This document shows, one piece after another, positions 20,854 to 28,241 of a DNA stretch of 28,241 nucleotides. The number at the start of each line of letters is the position of its first letter. The first letter of the stretch is position 1. Origin of the DNA: a virus; IMG/VR virus record IMGVR_UViG_3300025168_000482, positions 1-28,241 of that record, one strand, 5' to 3'. The position numbers and the translations under genes were made by a program. The notes under the pieces were generated by a model. It saw only the letters and a list, made by a program, of their open reading frames with translations. It was not told where the DNA came from and searched no databases.

Positions 20854-21968
20854 GCAAGATTAATGTAAGAAGTCCGTACTATATAAGCAATGGGGTTGTA
20901 ACTGGGTTAAACAGTACACTTATAGAAATATACATTTATACGGGTACACAAAATAGCAGACCCCCAGCACCAACTTATAATCTAAGTGGTTTTGCAATTA
21001 ATAATCAAGTTACATTTGAGATATCAGAACTTGTTAAGGATTATATATCCCAAACATTTAGCGGAGCTTATTCAACCGAAATTCTGTGGGTAGATTTTGC
21101 AACTATTGAAACAATAAATGGGGTTGCTCAAAGGAGAAGCGCTTTAACCAACTTAAAAGGCTTTAACGGTTACGGTTATTTTGAAGACGCAGCAAACCCT
21201 CAAAACAATACAGCTCTTTTACAATCAAATACTAGTATTGTAAAATTAGACGATGCTCCAGCAGTAATAGCAGTAGACACTTCACTAGCAACTCGAGTGA
21301 CCTATGAGTTAAACGGAGAGCAAGTTTACACTAAAGCAATAAGCACAAGCACAAATAGTAATGCGCAAATAGAATATGTTACAAGCGGTGTTAATGGTTC
21401 AGATGAATTTAAAGACAGAGTTATACAAGACGGCGGTATTTTTGAGGGCAGCGACTGTTTGACTCAGTTTGCAAATGAATTTACTTTATTTGACTTTGAT
21501 ACTATTTATATAGATAGTTCACAAGGGGTTACAAAGTTAAATGTAAAAAGTGAAAGCGAATGCAAATACACACCATACAAAGTAACGTTTATAAATAAAT
21601 ATGGTACACTTCAAGACGTATGGTTTTTTAAAAGAAGTAATAAAACACTGTCAACTAAAAAAGAGTCTTTTAAAAGGAATACAGTAACTGGTATAAGTTA
21701 CTCAATAAACAAACACCAAGACACTATTTTAACAAATCAAGGCAGCGAAAAGTTAACCTTAAACACTGGCTACTACCCAGAGTCTTATAATGAAGTATTT
21801 AAGCAAATGGAACTTAGCGAAGAATGCTGGATAGAAATAGACTCCAAGTCTTTACCTATAAACATAAGTTCAAGCAGCCTAGCGTTTAAAACACAATTAA
21901 ACGACAAAATAATAAATTACACTATTGATGTTGAGTTTGCAAACAACACAATTAACGATATAAGATAG
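20850..21968 (+). CDS. Baseplate/tail tip structural protein 1
   Basis: This 372-residue beta-rich protein begins INVRSPYYISNGVVTGLNST, which suggests a beta-barrel start, with later motifs FEISELVKDYISQTFSG, CKYTPYKVTFINKYGTLQDV followed by WFFKRSNKT, and a C-terminal NDKIINYTIDVEFANNT. Proteins of this type precede the large tip protein in flavobacterial phages and probably form part of the distal tail or hub. No enzymatic motif. It overlaps the previous gene by four bases, and its stop directly abuts the next start. Confidence 0.62.
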   Translation: MSKINVRSPYYISNGVVTGLNSTLIEIYIYTGTQNSRPPAPTYNLSGFAINNQVTFEISELVKDYISQTFSGAYSTEILWVDFATIETINGVAQRRSALTNLKGFNGYGYFEDAANPQNNTALLQSNTSIVKLDDAPAVIAVDTSLATRVTYELNGEQVYTKAISTSTNSNAQIEYVTSGVNGSDEFKDRVIQDGGIFEGSDCLTQFANEFTLFDFDTIYIDSSQGVTKLNVKSESECKYTPYKVTFINKYGTLQDVWFFKRSNKTLSTKKESFKRNTVTGISYSINKHQDTILTNQGSEKLTLNTGYYPESYNEVFKQMELSEECWIEIDSKSLPINISSSSLAFKTQLNDKIINYTIDVEFANNTINDIR

Positions 21969-24431
21969 ATGCAAATAATTGAGTTATACATCCGTAGTCA
22001 ATCCCTTACGAGTGGGACAGCAAGTTCAACAGTTTCAAACAAACTTGTTAACTCCTCTGCTTCTTTTATTGGTACTGTTTCAATTGGGGATGTAATAGAA
22101 AACATATCTAATAATACAACAGCTAAAGTAACAGCGGTAGACTCAAACACTCAATTGACTTTAGATAATAATATAATGTTTGCTTTAAATACTTACGCAG
22201 TTTTTAGTGAGTATGTTAAAATGGATTTGTTTAAAGATGAAAGTTTGAGCATTTCTGACAGCATACAAGATGTTCGGGATATATCAAAAATATTTACTAC
22301 ATTTTCTCAGCAGTTTAATTTACCAGCTTCTAAAAAAAATAATAAGTTTTTTAAACATTACCAGGATTCTGATGTTTTAAACAGTTTTGACGCAAGGTTT
22401 AAAACAGATGCAATTATAAAGTTAAACGGAATTGATTTTAGAAAAGGCAAAATAAGACTAAACGCTGTTGATTTAAAAGATAATAAAGCCTACTCTTACA
22501 AAGTAGTTTTCTTTGGGGATGTAATAGAACTTAAGGACTTGATGCAAGACGATGACTTAAGCTCCCTATCTATTGACCCTAGCTTAAATTTTACTTACGA
22601 CAATGCAACTGTTTTATCTAAGTTTCAAAGCTCTATTGATTTAGATGTAGCGTTTCCACTTATAACGCACAGTAAACACTTCAATATACACACTAATAAT
22701 AAATATCAAAGCGGTTCTGATAAGGTTATTTATACGGATTTAAAACCAGCTTTAAAAGTTCGTAAGATTATAGATGCTATTGAGTCTAAATATAATATTA
22801 CTTTTAGCAATGACTTTTTTAATAATACAAATTTTAGAAGCCTTTATTTATTATTACATAGGGCTTCGGGTGCTGTTAGTAATGCTTTGCCGTCGGGTGG
22901 AATTTTTACAGTAACAAATAGCTTTAATGACGATTTAACACTTTCATCCACAACCCCAGATGATGAGGTTCGACCGTTTAACTCAACTAATTATTATAGT
23001 TTTGATTATACAATAACACTTTCAGCACCGACAGAGGTAATAGTAAGGATAACTAGCGCAAGTGGTACGCTTTACGCCCAAGCAACGTTTAATACAGCTG
23101 GCAGCCATACTTTAAGTTTTAATTTTGGAGGAGTCTTTAATTCAAACCCTAGCGCGCCAACAGATGTTTTGTTTACTGTTGAATCTGAAAACACCTTAAC
23201 TATTGGTGCGCAATCTTTATCGGTTTCTACATACACACCAACCCCAGGAGGCGGCGGAGTGGGGTTTTTAGACGCTGTTTATGATTTTCCAGCTTCAACT
23301 TTACAAAACACTTTTGTAATTAATAGGCAATTACCACAAATAAAAGTTATTGACTTTTTAACATCTTTATTTAAAGCATATAACTTAACAGCTTATAAAG
23401 AAAATGGTATTATTGTAGTTAAGTCTTTACAAGATTTTTATAATTCTGGTATCAGTTATGATATTACCGAATATGTAGAAGTCGATAAATCAAACATAAG
23501 TAAACTGTTACAATTTAAAGAAATTGATTTTAAATTTAAAAGTAAAGAATATTTTTTAGTTCAAGCCTCTGACCTTATACAAGATGATAATTTCGGAAAC
23601 TTATCGTATGGAAATAAACAATTTGATGGAGAAAACTATGAAATAGAAATAGACTTTGAGAAAATAATGTACGAGAGGTTAAAGGATGGGTCAGTTTTTA
23701 CAAATATGACTCAAGGCTCATTGCTAGACAGTAACTTAGAGCCGACAATTGGCGCTCCTTTATTATTGTACTGTATAAACACAAATCCAAACGGTGTATT
23801 GGTTTGGGGCGGTACTGGAACCCCAACACTAACCAATTACAAAAGACCTTCTAATTTAAATTCTAGCGGAAACGACTCTTTAAATTTTGGTACTGAAATG
23901 GATGAAACGACTTTAGCTAGTGTAACAAATTCACTGTTTCAAAATAACTATATAGACTACATATCAAATATTTATGACTCACAAGCTAGAAAACTAAAAG
24001 TAACCGCGTATTTACCGTTAAGAATACTGCTTAATTATAATCTTAACGACACTTTTGTAATAGCAAATAAAAGCTATAGAATAAACACTATAAAAACAAA
24101 CCTATTAACAAATAAAACAGACTTAGAACTGTTTAATGTTTTTACAAGTTTAGAGAATTTAGGCAAAAATATAAATGAGTCATTGCCTAGAGTGGTTGAT
24201 TTTGAAACAAGCGCAATAAGTTCAACAACAGTTAACAAAAACTGGACTGCTTTAAGCGGTGCAACTAAATATTTGCTTTTTAAAGATAATCAATTAATAA
24301 ACAGTCAAACCGCTACATCATATCAATACACTGGTTTAGAATCTGGTGTTACTTATAAATTAAGTGTTCAAGTAGAATATGGCACAGATAATTTTAGCGG
24401 TTTTACAGATAGTACAGAAACAACAACTTAA
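21969..24431 (+). CDS. Large tail tip/baseplate protein with C-terminal fibronectin III domain
   Basis: This 820-residue protein is the largest in the genome. The first 75 residues (TSGTASSTVSNKLVNSSASF, VTAVDSNTQLTLDNNIMF) form a beta domain that looks added to the common core, which begins about residue 85 (DLFKDESLSISDSIQDVRDI, FSQQFNLPASKKNNKFFKHY). The core includes a Gly/Pro-rich beta section near 425 and a region with IKVIDFLTSLFKAYNLTAYK. The last 85 residues (about 735-820) are a fibronectin III domain (KNWTALSGATKYLLFKDNQL, YTGLESGVTYKLSVQVEYG). It probably forms the tail tip that contacts the cell. Confidence 0.68.
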   Translation: MQIIELYIRSQSLTSGTASSTVSNKLVNSSASFIGTVSIGDVIENISNNTTAKVTAVDSNTQLTLDNNIMFALNTYAVFSEYVKMDLFKDESLSISDSIQDVRDISKIFTTFSQQFNLPASKKNNKFFKHYQDSDVLNSFDARFKTDAIIKLNGIDFRKGKIRLNAVDLKDNKAYSYKVVFFGDVIELKDLMQDDDLSSLSIDPSLNFTYDNATVLSKFQSSIDLDVAFPLITHSKHFNIHTNNKYQSGSDKVIYTDLKPALKVRKIIDAIESKYNITFSNDFFNNTNFRSLYLLLHRASGAVSNALPSGGIFTVTNSFNDDLTLSSTTPDDEVRPFNSTNYYSFDYTITLSAPTEVIVRITSASGTLYAQATFNTAGSHTLSFNFGGVFNSNPSAPTDVLFTVESENTLTIGAQSLSVSTYTPTPGGGGVGFLDAVYDFPASTLQNTFVINRQLPQIKVIDFLTSLFKAYNLTAYKENGIIVVKSLQDFYNSGISYDITEYVEVDKSNISKLLQFKEIDFKFKSKEYFLVQASDLIQDDNFGNLSYGNKQFDGENYEIEIDFEKIMYERLKDGSVFTNMTQGSLLDSNLEPTIGAPLLLYCINTNPNGVLVWGGTGTPTLTNYKRPSNLNSSGNDSLNFGTEMDETTLASVTNSLFQNNYIDYISNIYDSQARKLKVTAYLPLRILLNYNLNDTFVIANKSYRINTIKTNLLTNKTDLELFNVFTSLENLGKNINESLPRVVDFETSAISSTTVNKNWTALSGATKYLLFKDNQLINSQTATSYQYTGLESGVTYKLSVQVEYGTDNFSGFTDSTETTT

Positions 24432-24441
24432 TGTTAGAGTA

Positions 24442-24582
24442 ATGATAAAATTAATATTAGAGGGTTTAAAATATGTAAACGGAGAAACTGAGGCTATCCG
24501 TATAGCAAAAGGAAAACATAAACTACCTACAACACTAAAAGAGGGTTACAAAGCACTTAAACAAGAGATACAATGGCGATAG
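24442..24582 (+). CDS. 46-residue microprotein before the tape measure
   Basis: This protein has 46 residues from ATG 24442. An in-frame ATG at 24379 would lie inside the tip protein gene and encode an unlikely N-terminus. It is basic, with LILEGLKYVNGETEAIRIAK and a helix ending ALKQEIQWR. It overlaps the tape measure start by ten bases. It occupies the slot between tip and tape measure, so a small tail component is possible. No family recognised. Confidence 0.5.
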   Translation: MIKLILEGLKYVNGETEAIRIAKGKHKLPTTLKEGYKALKQEIQWR

Positions 24583-26297
24583 AAAAAACAATTAATATAG
24601 ACGTAGAAAGTAAAGAGGCCTTAGCTGGTATTAAGTCTATAGATAGTGGTTTAACCGGTCTTGATAAAAGTGCTGGAACTGCAAGTAAGGGCGTTGGTGG
24701 AATATCAAAGGCTTTTAAAAGTCTCGGAACTGCTATGAAGGCAGCTGGTATTGGTTTAGTCATTGGTGCCTTAGCTAAGCTGTCAGAAATTTTTATGCAA
24801 AACCAAAAGGTTGCTGACGGCTTTAATACAGTTATGGAAGCTCTTAGTATTGCTTTCAATGATTTTGTAGGTTTTATTGTTAATAATACAAGCGGAGTAG
24901 TAGATTTTTTTAAGGCTATTTTTGAAGACCCCAAGCAATCGCTGATTGATTTTGCAGATGCTTTTAAAAGAAATATACAAGAAAGATTTGAAAGCTATCT
25001 AGATACGCTAGGTTTTTTAGCAAGTGCAGTAAAAAAAGTATTTAGTGGAGATTTTAAAGGTGCTTTAGAAGATGTTAAAAACGCTGGTAAAGAAAGTATA
25101 GACGTTTTAACTGGAGTTAATAATACTTTTGACAAGGCTACTGAGTTTGTGGGCGAAGCAACTGATGCTGTAAAGAATTATGCAACAGAAACATTTAAGG
25201 CTGCTTCTAAAAATGTAAAGCTAGCAAAGGCAGCAGAGTTAGCGGCGGTTAAAAATCAAGGTTTAATTGAGAAGTTTGATAGACAAGCAGAGCAACTAAG
25301 ACAGATAAGAGATGACGAAAGTAAGAGCATAGAAGAACGCATAAAAGCTAACGAAGATTTAGCAAAGGTTTTAGATGAGCAAGAAAAAGCAATGAAAGAA
25401 AATGCAGCTATTCAAGTTGCTGCTGCTGGTGCGGAACTGTCTAAAAATAAAGAAAATATAGAACTGCAAAAAGCCTACGCAGAAGCCCTAAACGAACAAG
25501 CAGCTATTGAAGCGCAAATAACTGGTTTTAGAAGTGAACAGCAAACTAATACAAACTCTTTACTTAGAGAGCAAAAAGATATACAAAACGAACTTGCTTT
25601 AATTGGTAAAAGTGAAAGAGATGTACTACGAGAAGAATTACAGCAACAATACTTAGAACAAAAAGAATTAATAGATAGACAAGTAACAGATGAAGAGCAA
25701 AAGAACGAACTACTACTTATTGCTGCAAATGACTTTCAAACTAAATTAAAAGAATTAAACGCTGGTTTTGATGCAGAAGATTTAGCAAACACAGAAGCTA
25801 ATGCCGCTGCTAAAAAGAAGATTGATGATGCTACTAAAAACGCACAGTTAGACAATGCAGAAGCTGTTGGTTCAGCGATTGGTACTTTAGCTGGTATAGC
25901 TGGAGAGGGTACTGCTGCTGGTAAGGCTTTAGGGGTTGCCTCAGCCACTATTGATACTTATGTAGGTGCAAACAAAGCAATTGCACAAGGCGGTATTGCT
26001 GGTATTGCTTCTGCTGTTGCTATAATTGCTACTGGTTTAACTAACGTAAAAACAATTTTAAGCACTAAAATACCTAGCTCTAATATTGGAGGTGCAAGTA
26101 CTGGGGGCGGCGGAGGTGGTGGCTCAGCCCCACAAGCGCCAGCATTTAATATAGTGGGCGCAAGTGATACAAACCAATTAGCTGAGGTAATAGGTGGGCA
26201 GACACAACAACCAGTCCAGGCTTTTGTAGTGTCAAATGATGTAACAACCGCCCAAAGTTTACAAAACAATATTGTTGAGGGCGCAACGATTGGGTAA
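24573..26297 (+). CDS. Tape measure protein
   Basis: This 574-residue protein spans the tail lumen and sets tail length. The N-terminus has INIDVESKEALAGIKSIDSG and a Gly/Ala/Lys-rich helix with a hydrophobic patch (AAGIGLVIGALAKL, about 58-71). Residues about 210-400 are long Glu/Gln/Lys coiled coil (EEQKNELLLIAANDFQTKLK). The C-terminal part is Ala/Gly-rich (GIASAVAIIATGLTNV) with a poly-Gly stretch near 510. Using about 1.5 Angstrom per residue the tail would be short, under 100 nm. It lies downstream of the tip proteins, the reverse of the common order. Confidence 0.8.
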   Translation: MAIEKTINIDVESKEALAGIKSIDSGLTGLDKSAGTASKGVGGISKAFKSLGTAMKAAGIGLVIGALAKLSEIFMQNQKVADGFNTVMEALSIAFNDFVGFIVNNTSGVVDFFKAIFEDPKQSLIDFADAFKRNIQERFESYLDTLGFLASAVKKVFSGDFKGALEDVKNAGKESIDVLTGVNNTFDKATEFVGEATDAVKNYATETFKAASKNVKLAKAAELAAVKNQGLIEKFDRQAEQLRQIRDDESKSIEERIKANEDLAKVLDEQEKAMKENAAIQVAAAGAELSKNKENIELQKAYAEALNEQAAIEAQITGFRSEQQTNTNSLLREQKDIQNELALIGKSERDVLREELQQQYLEQKELIDRQVTDEEQKNELLLIAANDFQTKLKELNAGFDAEDLANTEANAAAKKKIDDATKNAQLDNAEAVGSAIGTLAGIAGEGTAAGKALGVASATIDTYVGANKAIAQGGIAGIASAVAIIATGLTNVKTILSTKIPSSNIGGASTGGGGGGGSAPQAPAFNIVGASDTNQLAEVIGGQTQQPVQAFVVSNDVTTAQSLQNNIVEGATIG

Positions 26298-26318
26298 TTA
26301 CAAAATAAATTAAAAATC

Positions 26319-26332
26319 TTTATATAATAATA
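26319..26332 (+). promoter_or_regulatory. Late promoter-like 14-mer, copy 5 (TTTATATAATAATA)
   Basis: It has one difference from the consensus. It is preceded by AAAATAAATTAAAA, shared with copy 3. The final A is the A of the ATG at 26332, as in copies 1 and 2. Confidence 0.58.
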
Positions 26333-27483
26333 TGCGAATAGTAGAACTGATTTTAGACGAAGAGCAAGAAATAGGGATTGAAGCTATTAGCGTAGTGGAA
26401 AACCCAGCAATAGAAGAAGATTTTATTGCCCTTAAATCTCAAGAGTTTAAACTTGCAGAGGTTGACAAAGAAAAGCGAATACTTATGGGTGCGCTACTTA
26501 TACCAAATAAGCCCATATACAGACGTAACGGAGAAGATGAGTATTATATATATTTCTCAAAAGATACTGTCTTAAAAGCCTCGCAAATGTACTTAATGCA
26601 AGGTAAACAAAACAACTCAACCCTAGAGCACCAATACGAATTAAACGGACTTAGTTTAGTAGAAAGCTGGATAGTAGAAGATAAGGTACACGATAAAAGT
26701 GTAAAGTATGGAATGGATTTGCCCTTAGGTACTTGGGTAGGTGCTGTAAAAGTAAACAACGATAAAATCTGGAATGAGTTTGTAAAAACTGGCAAGGTAA
26801 AGGGCTTTAGTATTGAGGGATACTTTGCGGATAAAATGGAAAGACCTAAAGAAAGTATTAAAGACGAACTTGCTAAGATTGAAGAAGCCGAAGCAGAGTA
26901 TTTACTAAGCCAAGTAACAGCTATCTTAAAAAATAAAGATATAGAGTTAGAAAGCTACTCAGACTACCCTAGTGGTGTTAAGAATAATGCTAAAAGAGGT
27001 TTAGAGCTTAACGAGAAAGTAGACAATAAATGTGCTACTCAAGTCGGTAAGGTAAGAGCCCAGCAATTAGCACAAGGAAAACCAATAAGCAAAGAAACTA
27101 TAAAAAGAATGTTTAGCTATTTGTCAAGAGCTGAAGAGTATTATGACGAAGGGGATTCTAAAGCTTGTGGTACTATCTCTTATTTACTATGGGGTGGTAA
27201 AGCTGGTTTAAGATGGGCAGGTAGTAAGTTGAAAGAGTTAGAAAACTTAAGCCTTGCTTCTATGACAGTAAACGAAGATTTTGCTATTATAGATGATAGA
27301 CTTGCATACTCAACAGAACAAAAAGCTAAAGAGATGTCTAACGATTTAGGATGTGAGGGAATACATACACACGATTACGAGGGTAAGACTTGGTTTATGC
27401 CTTGCGAACAGCATAGCGTAGAAATGTACGACAAGTGCCCAAAGGGTTACAAGAAAAAAGATGGTAAATGTATCAAAAACTAA
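26332..27483 (+). CDS. XkdF-like prohead protease with two added C-terminal domains
   Basis: This protein has 383 residues. Residues 1 to about 170 match the XkdF-type phage serine protease: ISVVENPAIEEDFIAL, LMGALLIPNKPIYR, TLEHQYELNGLSLVESWIVE with His100, and GTWVGAVKV then VKGFSIEGYF with Ser160. Residues about 205-300 form a second domain (SYSDYPSGVKNNAKRGLELN, ISKETIKRMFSYLSRAEEYY, ISYLLWGGKAGLRWAGSK) common in Bacteroidota phage head proteins. The C-terminus (about 330-383) has THDYEGKTWFMPCEQH and CPKGYKKKDGKCIKN. It would cleave scaffold and capsid during head maturation. It is the first gene of the head unit. Confidence 0.82.
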   Translation: MRIVELILDEEQEIGIEAISVVENPAIEEDFIALKSQEFKLAEVDKEKRILMGALLIPNKPIYRRNGEDEYYIYFSKDTVLKASQMYLMQGKQNNSTLEHQYELNGLSLVESWIVEDKVHDKSVKYGMDLPLGTWVGAVKVNNDKIWNEFVKTGKVKGFSIEGYFADKMERPKESIKDELAKIEEAEAEYLLSQVTAILKNKDIELESYSDYPSGVKNNAKRGLELNEKVDNKCATQVGKVRAQQLAQGKPISKETIKRMFSYLSRAEEYYDEGDSKACGTISYLLWGGKAGLRWAGSKLKELENLSLASMTVNEDFAIIDDRLAYSTEQKAKEMSNDLGCEGIHTHDYEGKTWFMPCEQHSVEMYDKCPKGYKKKDGKCIKN

Positions 27484-27495
27484 ATAATAAATAAA

Positions 27496-27855
27496 ATGAG
27501 TAAAGAAAAAGCATTAAAATTAATAAACAAGTATTTAGCAAAGCAAGAGCCTAAAAAAGTGGAGTTGTCTTTAGTAGATGATTTCGAAAAAATATTTAAT
27601 AAAGCAATAGACGAAGATGCACAAATTGGAGTTGCGTTAATAAACTCTTTATCAAAAGGCGAAAGCAAATACAAAAATCTAATTAATGATTATGAAAAGG
27701 CAATAAAAATAGGCGAAAATGCTTTAAATTCCGCAAAAGATTTAGGGGTTGATTTACCTAACACATTTAAAAATAAAATTGCTTCAAGTAAAGAGGGCGT
27801 TAAGGAAGCAAGAAAACTAATAGGTAAAATAAACCAACTTTATAGCTTGTTTTAA
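27496..27855 (+). CDS. Coiled-coil head-unit protein, paralogue of the split gene
   Basis: This 119-residue Lys/Glu-rich helical protein has an early motif KKVELSLVDDFEKI and a late motif AKDLGVDLPNTFKNKI separated by a long helix. The protein formed by 28040-28241 plus 1-293 has QKVELGIIDDLNDV and AQELGVKIPTASFSKM in the same order, so the two are paralogues differing in length of the central coiled coil. It lies 12 bp after the protease. A structural or assembly role in the head is likely, but nothing more specific is visible. Confidence 0.7.
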   Translation: MSKEKALKLINKYLAKQEPKKVELSLVDDFEKIFNKAIDEDAQIGVALINSLSKGESKYKNLINDYEKAIKIGENALNSAKDLGVDLPNTFKNKIASSKEGVKEARKLIGKINQLYSLF

Positions 27856-27874
27856 CGCTTAATGCATTGATACA

Positions 27875-28021
27875 ATGAGAAAACTATTTAAAAGATTTAT
27901 AACACCAAGTAAAACAAGTCCTAAGGGGAGTAGCAGAGGCGGTTGTTTGTGTGAAGATAACACTTATAAAACCAAATGCTGTGATGGAAGCTTAAGGGCG
28001 CAAGGTGTAGGAAACGTATAA
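27875..28021 (+). CDS. Conserved Cys microprotein (CLCED type)
   Basis: This 48-residue protein has a basic N-terminus (RKLFKRFITPSKTSPKGSSR) followed by GGCLCEDNTYKTKCCDGSLR and AQGVGNV. The CxC...CC...G...AQGIG pattern is a small protein found in many Bacteroidota phages near head genes, function unknown. Cys24, Cys26, Cys35 and Cys36 could bind a metal or form disulfides in the virion. It lies between the two coiled-coil paralogues. Confidence 0.78.
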   Translation: MRKLFKRFITPSKTSPKGSSRGGCLCEDNTYKTKCCDGSLRAQGVGNV

Positions 28022-28039
28022 TAAATAAATATATAAAAA

Positions 28040-28241
28040 ATGAGTAATTACAAAAGAGTAATAAAACACTTAAACAAAGCGCAAAAGCTACAAGACAAAA
28101 CAGAACTAACAACCCAAAAAGTAGAGTTAGGTATTATTGACGATTTAAACGATGTTTTGCAACAGTCTGACACAATTATAAAAGAGTTAAGGGACAACGA
28201 AAATATTGTTGCAAGAAACCAAAAACTTCTTAAAGACAGAG
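28040..28241 (+). CDS. N-terminal part of the coiled-coil protein split by the window ends
   Basis: ATG 28040 opens 67 full codons and one extra base with no stop before the end. The sequence has the motif QKVELGIIDDLNDVLQQS, matching the paralogue at 27496-27855, and is followed by a Lys/Asp/Glu-rich coiled coil. With bases 1-293 it gives a 164-residue protein. The exact frame fit and the paralogy on both sides of the cut are the evidence that the ends join. Confidence 0.78.
   Translation, partial: MSNYKRVIKHLNKAQKLQDKTELTTQKVELGIIDDLNDVLQQSDTIIKELRDNENIVARNQKLLKDR

Noticed and set aside
24379-24441. Upstream start for the microprotein before the tape measure
   Set aside because: It lies inside the fibronectin III coding region of the tip protein and gives a Gln/Ile-rich N-terminus with no sense. 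The ATG at 24442 follows the tip stop.
1-28241. Stop codon reassignment, as seen in some Bacteroidota phages
   Set aside because: TAA, TAG and TGA all end genes at coupled or abutting positions, and no long gene is interrupted by in-frame stops.
1-28241. Integrase, repressor, attachment site, tRNA, CRISPR or insertion sequence
   Set aside because: No tyrosine or serine recombinase, no divergent repressor pair, no cloverleaf and no spaced repeats were seen. The phage looks lytic, though absence by eye is weak evidence.

Overview
The window reads as one complete genome of a small tailed phage (siphovirus-like) infecting a member of the Bacteroidota, most likely a flavobacterium. It is 28.2 kb, AT-rich, and codes only on the + strand. 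The host assignment rests on three things. The protein families (portal with a cysteine-bearing tail domain, XkdF-type protease with the YSDYPSGVKNNAKRG domain, a CLCED-type microprotein, acidic scaffold-like protein) are ones I know mainly from Bacteroidota phages. Start codons sit in A/T-rich leaders with no Shine-Dalgarno sequence. Two intergenic sites match the Bacteroidota housekeeping promoter (TTTG, 19-20 bp, TAnnTTTG). The two ends of the window are continuous: an open frame starting at 28040 runs off the right end and continues in frame from the left end to 293. The joined protein is a paralogue of its neighbour at 27496-27855 over both its N- and C-terminal parts. I therefore read the record as a circular or circularly permuted genome cut inside a coiled-coil gene.

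Layout, taken as a circle. Terminase unit 17579-19103 (TerS, TerL). Tail unit 19119-26297 (tail assembly chaperone with a predicted -1 frameshift, tail terminator-like and gp10-like proteins, two large baseplate/tip proteins, tape measure). Head unit 26319-2489 across the join (XkdF-like protease, two coiled-coil paralogues, Cys microprotein, scaffold-like protein, major capsid, tail tube-like protein). Portal, connector and fibre unit 2572-8126. Lysis genes 8221-9129 (small membrane protein, M15 peptidase, 3TM holin). Early and replication region 9290-17563 (NinG, annealing-like protein, SSB-like protein, RepA-like ATPase, PD-(D/E)XK nucleases, sigma-like factor, RecE-like exonuclease, HNH homing endonuclease, DUF3310, DnaA-domain-IV-like protein, DNA methyltransferase) with many microproteins, often coupled by overlapping ATGA.

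Regulation seen in the sequence. Five copies of the 14-mer YTTATATATTAATA or close variants stand directly before structural units (330, 2585, 17628, 19144, 26332). In three of them the final A is the A of the start codon, so transcripts may be leaderless. The early region instead carries host-type promoters, each overlapping an identical 20-mer, and encodes a sigma-70-like protein. The simple model is an early-to-late switch in which the phage factor reads the 14-mer. Rho-independent terminators follow the capsid, tail tube-like, NinG and SSB-like genes. No tRNA, CRISPR array, integrase, repressor or insertion sequence was seen. The stop codons TAA, TAG and TGA are all used normally.
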